DNA of 64,000 bases from Uloborus plumipes (GCA_038373865.1 JAXGGA010003875.1:32065-96064), one strand, 5' to 3'. Shown: positions 1 through 11,762, counted from the stretch's first letter. The notes: generated by a model from the sequence alone, not told the origin. Numbers and translations are program-made.

Positions 1-459
1 GGATAACGCTCGCCCTCACATCGCTGCTGTAACGCAATGTGCTCTACAGAGTGCTGACATGTTACCATGACCTGCAAAATCACCAGGTCTGTCTCCAATT
101 GATAACGTATGGGATATCATGGGATGGCACCTCGAGCATCATCCACAGTCAGCAATGACGTTCCTAGTATTGACACAGCAAGTGCAACAAGCATGGAACT
201 CCATACCACAAAGTGACATTCGGCACCTGTATGACATAATGCATGCACGCTTGCAGGCTTGCCTTCAAAATTTTGGAGGTTACACCCTCTATTAAATTAA
301 CATAATTTTACATTTGCACAGCATTTTCTTGAGCTTAAATTAGCCAGTGATCTTGTGCATTTAATCAATTAAACATGTTAACTAGACAATTGCATTACCC
401 AAATTTCATTACTCTACGGCAATTTTTTCTTGGTGTTGGGATTTTTTTTTCCGCCAGTG
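1..459 (+). mobile_element. Tc1/mariner-like transposon, 3' part, cut by the window edge
   Basis: This is the distal end of a Tc1-like element. It holds the C-terminal third of the transposase frame, about 160 bp of 3' non-coding DNA, and a terminal inverted repeat ending in ccgccagtg at 451-459, followed by the TA target dinucleotide at 460-461. The same terminal repeat is found at both ends of the complete copy at 4604-6029, and the two copies are nearly identical over the shared region. The other end lies outside the window. Confidence 0.9.
2..295 (+). pseudogene. Tc1-like transposase, C-terminal fragment with an internal stop
   Basis: The frame opens at the edge with D-N-A-R-P-H, the motif around the second catalytic aspartate of Tc1 transposases. 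It runs through S-P-I-D-N-V-W-D, the region of the third acidic residue, to a conserved C-terminal Q-Q-V-Q-Q-A-W-N-S-I-P and the stop TAA at 293-295. A TGA at 68-70 replaces the tryptophan usual after M-L-P, so this copy cannot make a full transposase. The third catalytic position is D where Tc1 relatives normally carry E. Both the stop and the E-to-D change recur in the copy at 4765-5770, so they were probably present in the source copy. Confidence 0.88.
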
Positions 460-461
460 TA

Positions 462-3439
462 TTTAAATCTTTGAGATGTCTTCTATCTTAGCAGTTATTA
501 CCTCTATAAACTGGTTAAGACATATGAGAGAAATGGTATGCGATTCTGAAGTTTTTTGTTAGGAAATTATGATCCACCAAAATATCAATTGCAGCCCATT
601 TCATAATATGTCAAAAAAAAAAAAAAAAAGTCCAAATAACGCTTTATTATGTAGAAATTATGTTCGAAGAATGTTGAAGGGAAAGGATGGACTTCGATAA
701 AACCTTTCGAAGATGTTTAAGGTTTGAAATCGTAGTAAAATCTTTTCAGGATTATTTATGTAGATGTAGAGAAAAAAGCGTCAAAAGGGTCAATGTAGTC
801 GGTAGAAAAAGTCTATGTAAATTATCAAATGTCAGTAAAATTTAATGAAAAAAAAAACTCACATAGACTGCTAAGAATGCGAAAAAATTACTCCGTAGAC
901 ATTTTCCACAAACTGTAGATTATAGAAAATGTCTATAGAATCTGAATATTGTCAGTAGCATGCATAACGAACGATATAATGAAGGTGTCAAAGCAGTCGG
1001 CGAAATAGTTGAAACGTAAGAAGTTGAATAGTCGGACTGAATTTTATAATCAACATTCAAAATTTAAAGCAAAAGTTGGATAAGTTAAAATGCTGTATCC
1101 TAAATAAATTAAGATAATACTGGGGTAGCAATGATTTAAAAATGTTTTGCATAATAATGTTGATTTAATTCAACAAAGGGATTCCAAATTGAAATGGGTG
1201 CCAAATGGTGGGGAACATTTTACTACTTGAGATTTTGGTACAATCGTTGTATCTTAGACTATTTTAACTTTAGGTATATTCTATGAAATGTCGTTTTTAT
1301 AGTCTGAAGAGAGCAGTAAATTAATCAGTGAGATGCGTAGAAAATAACTCGATAGACAGAGAGTTGTCTACACATACACAGCCAATGAGAAATCATTTGC
1401 ATAACCAAGAGAGAACATCAGATGAATGTAGTTCGTAAACACTGTCTGTATAGAATCTAGAAGTTGTTAGAAACTTCTATATAAACCATTTATTAAGCTG
1501 TAGGAAAATGTAAATCAGTGCAATCGTACAAGTTACAGGTAGTTATCAAAATAATGGAAACACTTGAGATTCATAAGAAAAATCTACGGTTCATCGCAAA
1601 ATAAGCAATCAATTGTTCTTTAACTTTAGTCATGCAAAATATAGACTTCACCGGATATTTCCACATTGAAATTAAATCACTCATGCATTTGGGGGACGAC
1701 AAGAAGGGGGGGGGGTCGGAAGAAAAACCGCTTTTTGACCATAACTCTTCGGAAATAGCTCGGAATAAGCTATAAATTTCAGTAATTAATTAGCATTCCA
1801 TGTATAATTACTGTACAAATTTTTATGAACGTACCACTCTCACTTCCGAAGATATGAAACATTTTTTTTAAAACGGTAATTTTATTTGAAAGGTTTTTGC
1901 TCATAACACGCAGTGTTTTTGGTCAAACCTTATCAAAACTTCAGGAAAGATGACAAAACACAAGAGAAAGAACATACTAAAACGGTAAATAAAAATGTTA
2001 AAAATCCGATGAGATATGAACGTTAAAAGGAAATAATTTTTCACGGCGCATGCGCGAACGACAGAAATTTATAATTACAAAAATATTGTAGCCTTTTTTA
2101 TATTAAAAGGCTCTGGCCTCTTATTTGTATTTTGAAATTTTAGTTAGGGAAAAAAATAATGATTTTTGATGTTAGTAGAGGAAGGGGGTTGAGAGCCCTT
2201 AAACGAATCTCAAACATTTGAGTGTAAGACCATATTAGGTAGCATTAATGGGCACTGCAGTTGGTTCAAAATTGAAGCTCTAAAAATGAAATTGTAAACG
2301 ATTTTCGATATTTTTAGATGTTTGAATGCTCTTCCCTCCTGAAAAATTAAGAACTTGAACTCTACGAAAAGAAATTTGATGCTCCGAAATGATTACGTCG
2401 GGGAACAGGACGACTTCGGTGGAGTAACATTTTGAGCACTTTCTTATTTTCAGAAGAACTAGAAAAAAAGGAGGGTCAAAGAAAGAGGAATGGAAAGGGG
2501 GGCACTCAATTAGTTAACCAATAATCTGCAGCTGGTTAAAAAATTAAATGCTGAGATTTATTTTTGAAAGAAATTAAGATTTCTCCCAACATTTTTTTGT
2601 TCTCATCAAAACCACTTAGTTTTTCTAAGACACGCGCTCTTTTCTTCTCTTCGATAATAAACAATATTGAGAAAAGAAATACAGCAACTCAGCATTCTGA
2701 GGGGGGGGGGCTATGGGCCCACCCCCTGGTTGTGTTACTGAGCAGAACACAAGTAAAGTACCGTCGTTGGTCAGTATCAGTAGCGTCAAAGAAACTATCC
2801 AGTTTGCTCAAAATGTGCATAAGTCCTACATTAAAGGCATAATCATGCCCTTAAAATGGCCTGTGCGAAGTCTTCTTGCCTGTGCGGAGTCTTCAGGCCT
2901 GTGTGGCGTCGATCAGTGGAATAGCTAAAAAAAGAAAATTGATGGGATATGGTTGTTTTGAGAGAAAGAAATATGGTTAGCTATATCTTTTTCTATGGTC
3001 AAAAGGGGGATTTCTGTGCTTCAGTTTTTCTATTCCCAGGTCCCCCCCCCCCTTGACCCCCAGGCTACTCTACTTTTTGCTATTACAGAAGGTTATTTAT
3101 TTACAGACAGTTTATAGGGATATGGTACAAAAGCTTTAAAAATAGCTTACAGAAAATTTCACGCTAGGCAACTATGTTTGCATTTTCAGTGTTGTCCTGG
3201 GCTTTTCTTGGCAAGGATATCTGAACATAAACATACTAAACTAGCAGCAAATTGTCTTCTAGAAAAAAAACGGTATGACCCCTCGATGTGACAGTGCATC
3301 TCTGTGTAGCAATGGGAGGGGAGGGGGGCATTATTTTGGGTTACATAAGTATAGTATCGGGGTTTCGGTTTCACTCTTTTTCGTTCACATATTGCTAATA
3401 TTATCTAAAAAAAGGGTAGTATTTATTGGTTGAGTTTTA
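462..3439. other. AT-rich intergenic or intronic DNA without a recognisable gene
   Basis: I see no gene, paired terminal repeats or tandem array here. The stretch contains homopolymer runs (poly-A near 613-629, poly-G near 1706-1715 and 2701-2710). Short open frames at 2564-2928 and 3186-3374 have no recognisable domain, run through poly-G or poly-T, and look like chance frames. Confidence 0.6.
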
Positions 3440-3960
3440 AAATTTAGTTCACTGCTATCAGAAGCAGCGGATTCCTTCCATTGTTCGCGCATTCCCTTGA
3501 TTGAGCCTTGGCGACTTTCTGGCAACCCGGAGCCTAGCAAGAAAGAGAGAGAGAACTCTCCGCCTCTCGAAACAACTTTATCTCGCTGTGTGTGCCTTGA
3601 CCTTGTGTGCGGATGATAACTGCGATCGACCCACCGCACGCACTTGCGTCTAAAATCACTTTATTAACTTCTTCTTGCCTTGAGATGAGATTCTGAGGCA
3701 GTAGCATTTAATCGTTGCTTCGTGGAACTCGTTTTCATATCGACGCTCCGCGGAGATTGCCTCTCGGGTGGTTGAAAAATGATTAATCAGTGGGAATGTA
3801 TTAATCAAGATCGTAATGTATTCATTCTCTTGTGCATTTTAATGCTTGCGACTCTGTTTGGTGCTTAAAGTTCGCACGTCAATTCATTGCTGCGAATGGA
3901 ATCGATGGATTCACTACAGCGCAGATCATTCTCAAGAGGAACCTACACACTTCGAGTCAT
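3440..3960. other. GC-richer non-repetitive block, possible promoter or exon-like DNA
   Basis: This block is clearly less AT-rich than its surroundings. It has several CpG-containing tracts and no inverted or direct repeats that I can find. A minus-strand frame of 84 codons at 3385-3639 has no recognisable domain. Compositional islands of this kind in AT-rich arthropod DNA can be 5' untranslated exons or regulatory DNA, but nothing in the sequence proves it. Confidence 0.3.
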
Positions 3961-4011
3961 TGATTTAGTTGCAACTCGGTGCATAGAGACTTTCTAGTGT
4001 AATATATATCG

Positions 4012-4234
4012 TGAATAAGGGTTACTTGGACCCTAGGGGGTTACTTGAGCCCATTACAGTAAAATGATAAAATCTGGGTTTGGTAGTAGCGTTAGAGACT
4101 GCAGAGTGCTTCTACCTTGCGGAAAAACGAGGAACTACGTGTAAGTCTTCAACTAATAAGTACCATTCCCAGATTTTATCATTTTACTGTAATGGGCTTA
4201 AGTAACCCTCTAGGGTCCAAGTAGCCCTTATTCA
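4012..4234. mobile_element. Foldback MITE with 67-bp inverted arms
   Basis: The left arm (4012-4078) and the right arm (4168-4234) are reverse complements with only a few mismatches, around a loop of about 89 bp. The arms start with tgaataagg / ccttattca and meet the loop at aatctggg / cccagatt. There is no open frame. The size and long arms fit a non-autonomous foldback element; the superfamily is unknown because I cannot see a clear target duplication. Confidence 0.85.
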
Positions 4235-4603
4235 TGGTACTCAAAGTCAGCACAACTCAGAAATAAGGGAGAAATTTGCAATACACCGCCAACTCTGTTA
4301 TTCCGTCCAAGGACTGCAGTTTCGTGCTTGTTGGCACTCGTCAGCCTGGAATAGGGAGTAACCGAGCTAGAGGCTGAAATCCTCTAATCGAAGCAAAGAG
4401 AGCTAAAAATAAACTGGTAGCTAATGTGAAATCGGAGCACCAGCGAGAGACCGCACAGTGGTACGGTACAACTCGGGCATTCTTTGCTTCTATAAGAAGA
4501 TTTCTTTCTCTAGCTCGGTCAGTGGCGTATCCAGGAATTGATTTTGGGGGGTGCACATCGAACATCGACACTGTGATGAGAAAGGAAAAAAAATCAAGAA
4601 ATA

Positions 4604-6029
4604 CACTGGCGGAAAAAAAAATCCCAACACCAAGAAAAAATTGTAGAGTAATGAAATTTGGGTAATGCAATTGTCTAGTTAACATGTTTAATTGATTAAA
4701 TGTACAAGATCACTGGCTAATTTAAGCTCAAGAAAATGCTGTGCAAATGTGAAATTATGTTAATTTAATAGAGGGTGTAACCTCCAGAATTTTGAAGGCA
4801 AGCCTGCAAACGGGCATGCATTATATCATACAGGTGCCGAATGTCACTTTGTGGTATGGAGTTCCATGCTTGTTGCACTTGCTGTGTCAATACTAGGACC
4901 GTCATTGCTGAGTGTGGATGATGCTCGAGGTGCCACCCCATGATATCCCATACGTTATCAATTGGAGACAGACCTGGTGATTTTGCAGGTCATGGTAACA
5001 TGTCAGCACTCTGTAGTGCACATTGCGTTACAGCAGCGATGTGAGGGCGAGCGTTATCCGGTTGGAAAACGCCTCCTTGAATGCTACTCATGAAGGGCTG
5101 TACTACTGGTTAAATTAACAGACTGACGACAAATTTTCAGTCAGTGAGTTTGGGATAACCACAAGAATGCCCCTATTGTCGTAGGAAATTGCTCCAGAGA
5201 CCATAACTCCAGATGTGAGTCCCGTGTGTCTAGGCCGTAGACCGCTTGGATGCAGGCGGTCCTCTGGCCTCCTTCTGACCAATATACAGCCACCACTGGC
5301 ACTAATTCTGAATCTGTTTTCATCAAAAATTACAACAGATCACCACTCTGACTTCCAGTAAGCTCTGTCGTGGCACCACTGCTGTCGGAAAAGGTAATGG
5401 TTTGCAGTCAATGGAATACCGGCTACAGGCTGCCTGGCTCGGAGCTGTCCTTGAAGTAAACAGTTTCTTACCGTTCCTTGGGTCACGACGGTACCAACTA
5501 CAGCCCAAATGTCAGTCGCAGATGCAGTACGATGCGCTACACCCGTACGCAAGATTCGGCGATCTTCCTTCTCAGTCATGCCACGTGGCAGCTTGGAACT
5601 CGATCTTCTTGAGGTAGTACCATCCCTTGCCCATAGCTTCCAATAATCATGCATGGTGGAAACATTCCCACCCAAGTCTTTCTGCAATATTGCGAAATGA
5701 AAAGCCACATTCTCGTAGCCAAATTGTACGACCTCGTTTAAATTCGGTGAGCTGTTGATAATGGCTTCTTCGTCTTCTTAAAAGGTATTCCTGGCTAACA
5801 TGAACGCAATTCGTCCAATTTCATGGGAAAATAATACACACGAGCTTCACAAAACGCTTTTAAAACAAGCCTTATTTGCATGTTCTGAGTGACGCCAGCT
5901 GCGCCACACTTATGCGCGGAACACGAAATTTCAATCGATGTCATCTTTCAGTTGTATAAACAAGCCTACCAAATTTCGTTTCTCTAACACAAGTCTTTCT
6001 TGGTGTTGGGATTTTTTTTTCCGCCAGTG
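4604..6029 (-). mobile_element. Complete-length Tc1/mariner-like transposon
   Basis: The element is bounded by cactggcgg at 4604 and ccgccagtg ending at 6029, with TA on both sides (4602-4603, 6030-6031). The terminal inverted repeats also share the poly-A/T tract and the tract cccaacaccaag. It is about 1.43 kb, a normal size for the group, and encodes a broken transposase on the minus strand. It inserted into the hAT MITE at 4520-6403, so it is the youngest layer of this nest. Confidence 0.95.
4765..5770 (-). pseudogene. Tc1-like transposase pseudogene
   Basis: Read on the minus strand it starts near 5770 with a helix-turn-helix region (Q-L-T-E-F-K-R-G, then F-R-N-I-A-E-R-L-G). It passes the T-A-S-A-T-D-I and Q-G-T-V-R-N-C-L-L DNA-binding segment, the first catalytic aspartate in F-D-E-N-R-F near 5320, D-N-A-R-P-H near 5060 and S-P-I-D-N-V-W-D near 4950, and stops at 4765-4767. 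Damage includes a frameshift near 5700 and in-frame stops at 5339-5341 and near 5110, plus the TGA shared with the copy at 2-295. The length matches an ordinary transposase of about 340 residues. It is inactive. Confidence 0.92.
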
Positions 6030-6499
6030 TATGATAAAACTTTAAAAATGCAGTATTTCAATTTAATCTTTTTTATTGAACGTTGCTCAAAGATTGTTTT
6101 TTTTTCTTTTTTTTTCACAAAAATGAACATTATGAAGAACAATAAGGCGCGGGTGCATCGCTCATTTTCCTCTTACATTTCCACAATTACAGAATAACAA
6201 TTAGTTTTGCTTCTTATTGTCGAAAACAGAAAATAATATGACAATATTTCAGTGTCCATAAAGTATTTTTCATTGAAAAAACCTGAAGCATATTTACATG
6301 AAAGTTACACGTTTTTTCAAATTTCGGTGCCACCATTTTTTATAGTCTTATAAAATCTTGGGGGGTGCATTGGTCCCTTGCCACTCCCCCTGGATACGCC
6401 ACTGAGCTCGGTTACTTTCTATTCCAGGCTGACGAGCGCCAACAAGCACGAAACTGCTGTCCATGGATGGAATAACAAAGTTGGCGGTGTTTTGATAAC

Positions 6500-6761
6500 T
6501 GAAGGGCTTGCTGCAAAAAGGAGGTAGCTCCATTTTCAATGTCTTCAAAATGTCTGTCTCTATTAGAACTTAAAATAAAGGTCACCTTTTTTGTTCTAAT
6601 ATTTTAAAAAATCCTCTTGTGTACTTCTCAGTACAGTAATACAAGAGGATTCATAAACTTAAAGAAACTTTTAGAATGCGATTTTCTGCTATAAACTTTA
6701 ATGCAGACAATTTGAAGACATTGAAAATGGAGCTACCTCCTTTTTGCAGCAAGCCCTTCAA
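6500..6761. mobile_element. Foldback MITE with 58-bp arms and a central hairpin
   Basis: The arms 6500-6557 and 6704-6761 are almost perfect reverse complements (gaagggcttgctgcaaaaag and its complement). Inside the loop a second hairpin is formed by aatcctcttgt and acaagaggatt near 6610-6652. There is no coding capacity. It begins 10 bp after the end of the foldback element at 4283-6490. Confidence 0.85.
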
Positions 6762-7340
6762 TTTCCCCCTTAGCCCAGGTTTAGGGGCGGTAACTTACTG
6801 CTTTATAAAGGAGAAATTGCTTTCGAAAATGTTAACCTCACCATTTGTCCAAGCTCCAAAAAATACGATTGCACGAAAGTTGTTCTGTCAACCAAATAGT
6901 ACTAAAACTAAATTAAACAACCCCTGACCCTGATTGCCGATCTCATATTAAAAACGAACTTCTCTGGCCATAAAGCATTTTAAATCTGAATATATTTAAT
7001 TGTTTTTGAGAGCGTATGGTAAACTCGGAAAAGGAAAGATAATTCCTACTAGTAAAATCTGCTAGTCGTAAAAGCAGAATAAAAAAGTTAAATTGAAAAT
7101 TCTTACTTTAATTTTACAATATGTTTTCACTCCAAAAAATCGCGAAAAACATTTCAAAGGTTTTTAATTAATATCTCCGTTTATTAATGTCATCCGAAGA
7201 CGCGACCTAGCTAAGAACACTCTCGATCACTTCACCTTTCAAAAAAAAAAAAAAAATCTTCAAATCGGTCCATCCGTTTAGGCTGAACGGTGCCACAGAC
7301 AGATACACAGACGCGTCTAACTTTTAACTCCTCTTCCTTA
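6762..7340 (+). repeat. Dispersed repeat family R1, copy 1
   Basis: The segment shares long blocks with 8218-8825 and 17728-18210 (both reversed) and 55250-56150. Diagnostic blocks are gaagacgcgacctagctaag, aaatcggtccatccg and gccacagacagatacacag. No open frame is conserved between copies. It is an uncharacterised interspersed repeat; the acagacaga-rich end resembles the end of several arthropod non-autonomous elements. Confidence 0.75.
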
Positions 7341-7654
7341 TTGCATCAGGAATTAAATAGGCAGCTTGTAAGTTCTTGAGCACTGTAATTTTACAAAACT
7401 ATTAATTGATCAACATAATTGAGTGTAAAGGATAACATTACAAAATTGTCGTTATTACCAGACAAATTTCCAGATTGGATAAATGATGTGGTTAACCTTT
7501 TCGAAAGCAGTTTCTCTCTTTTTTCTGAGTTATCCACCATAGGACTTAGGGCATATACCGCACCAGCAAGTCTCTTTCAGTGTACCGAGTTGCAGCTTTT
7601 TCGGTGACTTGAAGGGTATAGATTCCCATTGTCAGCATTCAAATTTCATGCGTT

Positions 7655-7925
7655 GTTTTGTGACAGCTAGGTTGGCAATTGAAAGGTGTGCTACTACTTT
7701 TCCAACTGAACCGTCATTTGGTGAGAAGTCCGACTTCCACACACACATGCCATGGGACCCGTTTATAGGGTAGGCAACTATTCACAGCACAACAACACAT
7801 TCACAAAACGAAAAGACAAGAGAGAGAAATAACATCCATACCCGAGCCTGAATTCGAACCTGGAACCTCCCCACCCGCAGCCAAACTTCTCTGATCTCTA
7901 ACCGAGGCCAGAGTACCAAAGCCCG
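7655..7925 (-). mobile_element. tRNA-derived SINE, copy 1
   Basis: This is the same family as 19545-19805 and 32684-32952, all on the minus strand. Shared blocks include gggacccgtttata, gtaggcaa, ttcacagcacaaca and gacaagagagagaaa. The minus strand contains a B-box-like ggttcgaattcaggc near 7848-7862. It is more diverged than the other two copies and lacks a clear A tail or target duplication. Confidence 0.75.
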
Positions 7926-8925
7926 ATTAATCCCTGGAAGTTAGAGGGAGCTTAGTTTCATTTCGCAGCACCCTTCCTGGTTTTTTTTTTTGGGATCATT
8001 GGGATATTTTTAAAGTCCACACACACTGAAATTAATTCTCTAGTGCTATATATTATTTCCAAAAACTGTCCAGCAGAATGCAAATTAAATTATATTCTTA
8101 TACAGGCATATTGTAAAAAAGTTGGACCAAAAGCTACAGTTAAAAATAGTTTTGGGGGGTAAACATTTTATAAAGTTAATCCTCGTTTTAAAAACTTTTC
8201 CCGAAATTTTTTTTCAGCCCGTTTTTAACCCCCGACACACAAAGGAAGGAGGTTATGTGTTTGACGTGTTGTGCATCTGTCTGTAGCACTCTGCAGCTTA
8301 AACGGATGGACCTATTTTGATTTTTTTTTTTCGAAAGGGGAGTTGATCGAGAGTGTTCTTAGCTAGGTTGCGTCTTCGGATGTCATTAATTAACGAAGAT
8401 ATTAATTAAAAACCTTTGAAAGGTTTTTCGGGATTTTAGCAGTGAAAACATACTTCAAAACTTAAAAAAATAGCACCAAATGAAAGAGAAAAATTTTCTG
8501 CTTCTGATACGATGTAATTGGATCTTCCATGTTTTATAGAACGCGAGTTATAGCGTTTTTTAGCAAATGCAGTTTAGCCTTTATCCACGCGATCGAAACC
8601 ATTATTATTGTTGGCAGGCAAGGAAAGCAAACTCTTATAATTTATTAAAATGTTTATCAGTTGCCAGTTTCTACTTTTTTTAACAAATAAAATACTTGTA
8701 ATTGATTTTATAGTTTAAGGCTTTTCAATTTTCCCTCTTGATTCTGGTTTTGTTGACAAGCAATTAGTCAGGGGGGGGGGGTTGAATTTTTAATTTTAGT
8801 TTAGAACTTGTGACGTCTATATTCATTTTAGAAACGCACTTACAAGTGGAAACTTTAATTTTTTAATCACTGGTCCTCAGTCATTTTTGAGGCCCCTTAA
8901 TTTTTTGTGCATTTAAGAGGTTTGT
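7918..8925. mobile_element. Degraded hAT-like MITE split by an R1 repeat
   Basis: The left part (7918-8217) starts agcccgattaa and parallels the left half of the 555-bp element at 14250-14804 (similar purine-rich blocks, then aaaaagttggaccaaaagct). The right part (about 8826-8925) contains tcagtcatttttgaggcccc as in that element. The middle is occupied by an R1 copy. The right terminal repeat is not recognisable, so the boundaries are approximate. Confidence 0.5.
8218..8825 (-). repeat. Dispersed repeat family R1, copy 2 (reversed)
   Basis: It is the reverse complement of the R1 block at 6762-7340: gttcttagctaggttgcgtc matches the complement of the first copy, followed by aaacctttgaaaggttttt. 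It extends to a poly-G tract near 8771-8780 that is also present in degraded form in other copies. It lies inside a hAT-like MITE. Confidence 0.75.
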
Positions 8926-11372
8926 CTTTCCTTCTTTCTTTTTTTTCGGCTATTTAATAACAACAGTGATTTTGTGACGGTTTACTATATTCCGTTTTAC
9001 ATGTAACGAAACTCATGCGCTGAATAGGATTGGGAAGCACTGTACATCATGCGCCATGTTTGGTCACGGTTTTTCCTGCGCGTTGGCTTTCCCGTAAGTG
9101 CAAGACGAGTTACATCTCTCACACTGAAAGTCCCCTATAATTTACTTTGAAGATATTTTTATGGAAACAAAAATAAGATAATAGTTTACCAACAAAAAAA
9201 AAATTTTTATCAAAATGCTTAGAGATTTATGAAAGAATAAGTAAATAAATAAATACATAATAAAAGAAAGACATTTCATTGAGAGCGCAAAATACTATAA
9301 AGCGTAAAACGGAGTGGGCGATCACCTGGAGGAAATTTCTAAATGCTTTTCAAACTTTGCTCATAATGTAACATAGCTCATAAGTTCTTTAATTAATTAA
9401 GAAGTGCAGTAAAAAAAGAAAATTATATAATGTGCTTTTTTGGGGTGCAACTTTCGGTAAAAATTCAGGGTCATTGGGCCCCTTGCCCTCTTCTTCTGAA
9501 CTGAGAAAAAATCACTGCTCAAAAAATTTATTTGCTCTTCATTGACATCTTTCGTCTCTAATAATATAAAATAATTCAAATTTCTTTTAGTTTTTTTTCT
9601 GTAAACTGTAAAAAAGAGGAGATTTACAGTTATTTGAACTTGAAAACAGAACAAGGGGGGCACACAGACAGATATCAAGAAAACATACGTAAGCGTAAAA
9701 ACATGTAATATATACAATGTTGAAAAGCACAAATGCGTAGAGGAATACAGCTGATATGTGTTTCGCCGCTATAAGGAACGCTTTTTCCAATGCAAAAAAT
9801 GTGAACTGATGGATACACAGACATCCGATTTGTTGGATGTCTGCATCCATAAGGTTTTAAATATACACCAGTGGCCTGCCAAAAAAAAAAAATGGGTTTT
9901 TAAAGTAAAAAAAAAAAAGTTCATCGTATACCTTAACATAATACATGAAACAAGTATGTTTTGACCATCATGACATGCGTTCTTATACAGTCCATTTTGA
10001 CTCAAAATAGTTGAACTAGTTCTGTTCTTTTTATTTTTTTAAATAAATTTTATTCAGTTTCAATGTGTGCTGAAAAATAGGCTTTTTAGTAAGCACAAGC
10101 TTTTTTTCTGCTAGAAGAAAGGCATTAAAAATGTTTAATTCAAGAGAGAAAAAGAGACGAGGAAGAGTAAAATCTAGCATTCTACTGCTTTTCTTTTATA
10201 ATATCAATTATCAATTAGAAAAAAAAAACCATGTAACAGAATACTAAATGTTCTTATTTTATCTCTCGCATTATCCGGAATTTAAAAACATCAAATATTA
10301 TGACTTGCTTGTAACGTATTGACATTAGAGAATTCGTTAAAAGAGTCAAACGAAGTTAACTAAACTGAAAATAAGAGCAAAGCTTAATAAGTAATAACAG
10401 AAAAACAGAAGTAAGCAAGAGTAATATTAGTGCATCTCTTTATTTAAAAAATACAAATTAAAGAAAAAAAATAGTGTGACAAATTATGACCACGTTCAGA
10501 CTAACTTTGAATTAATAATAGTATATAATGTATACCAAGCACAAATCAGCAAACAAGAAACGAAATATGAGCATTAGTATGAAAACTCATCCCGGAAACT
10601 TACTTTTCTCGAATGACTTTTCATCCTAAAACTCACACTACACTGAACAAAAAAGAGGTCCTTTAAAACTTGAAACACGTGTCTACAATCTATTTGCTAA
10701 TTTGTGCTTTATATACGGTCCGTCCGTGAAAGCCGCGCATGGCACTACGGAACCAATCCACTAAAAAAGAGGTAATGGGTTGTGAGTGGGAACTTTCCGA
10801 AGTTTTTAATTCAAAACTTGCATTTGCTATCCTTTTGACACATTTAACTTAACTATGTAGTTGAAATTAGCATCATTCTACGTTGTTTGATACGGCTCAA
10901 AATGCTTCTTATTATTCTTCCCCTGATTCTTATCTTACCTATCACCCCTATTTTGGTACGATCAGAGAAGACCTGACGCATGCGCAAATACGCGGAAGAT
11001 TTTCCCTAAGAAAATCAGTGCGTTGTTTGCGATTTTTACTCAGTAACACAAAGACATTTATTCATTCCATTACTTTGATTTGGTTCAACCTGGCACATTA
11101 GGGGAATTCTCTCCTAATAGGCCTAATTTTTAATTTGAGCCTGTATCTCATTATATTATCATTGTTTTAAAAATAAATTTAACTGACGCACTTAATATGA
11201 TGTAAAGAAGTTATTTTGGTAGTTTTTATAGTTTAGGAGATTTATAAATTAATTAATACTGCAGTTAAAATTAATCATTCATCAGTCCCTCGTACTGTCC
11301 CCAAACAAGATTTTAACTTTTAGAATTACTTTTTGGAATAATAAAACATGAATACATTTTTTTATATATATA
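8926..11372. other. AT-rich DNA without recognisable features
   Basis: No gene, terminal repeats or tandem array could be supported. Open frames at 9397-9850 (minus), 9758-10005 and 10883-11101 are short, rich in F, Y and K from AT composition, and overlap homopolymers. They are treated as chance frames. Confidence 0.6.
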
Positions 11373-11762
11373 ACTAGCTGACCCAGCCACGCGTTGCTGT
11401 GGCTAAGGTATGGGTCAAACTATAATGTTTCAATAGAAACGAAAACTCTTCTACCGTTATAGAGATCAACTTTATATAAATATGAATTTGAGGTCAAAAT
11501 ATGAAAACAATCGAACAAAATTTCCTAAGTTTGCTAGAAACAAAAAATCAACAAAAAATGTAGCATTTTAGTACTTAGAAATATTATATTCAAGCTTGTA
11601 ACAATTGAGTTAATTAAAAATTTGCTAATTGCTATTGTAACATTTTATTTTTTAATGTAACATTTTATTTTTTAATAATGTAGATAGGGTAGATAATTAA
11701 CCAATATTATTTGTTACTTTTTGAATTATAAGCATCTTAATTTCAGTTTAACTCAACACTCC

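Larger units (their letters stand above)
4520..6403. mobile_element. hAT-like MITE interrupted by a Tc1 element
   Basis: The termini are cagtggcgtatccagg at 4520-4535 and its complement ending at 6403. They are flanked by the perfect 8-bp direct repeat agctcggt at 4512-4519 and 6404-6411. An 8-bp duplication with CAGTGGCG-type ends is typical of hAT transposons. Without the Tc1 element at 4604-6029 the unit is only about 460 bp with no coding capacity, so it is non-autonomous. Confidence 0.9.
4283..6490. mobile_element. Foldback element split by a later hAT insertion
   Basis: The left arm is 4283-4399. The right arm is 4480-4511 joined across the inserted hAT element to 6412-6490. The ends are acaccgcc (4283-4290) and ggcggtgt (6483-6490). 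The arms share long matching tracts around gtttcgtgcttgttggc and its complement. If the insert 4520-6403 and one target duplication are removed, a palindromic element of about 315 bp remains with a loop near 4400-4479. It is older than its insert. Confidence 0.8.

Noticed and set aside
7848..7862. B-box sequence suggesting a tRNA gene
   Set aside because: The surrounding sequence is the SINE body shared with two other loci and the acceptor stem does not pair.
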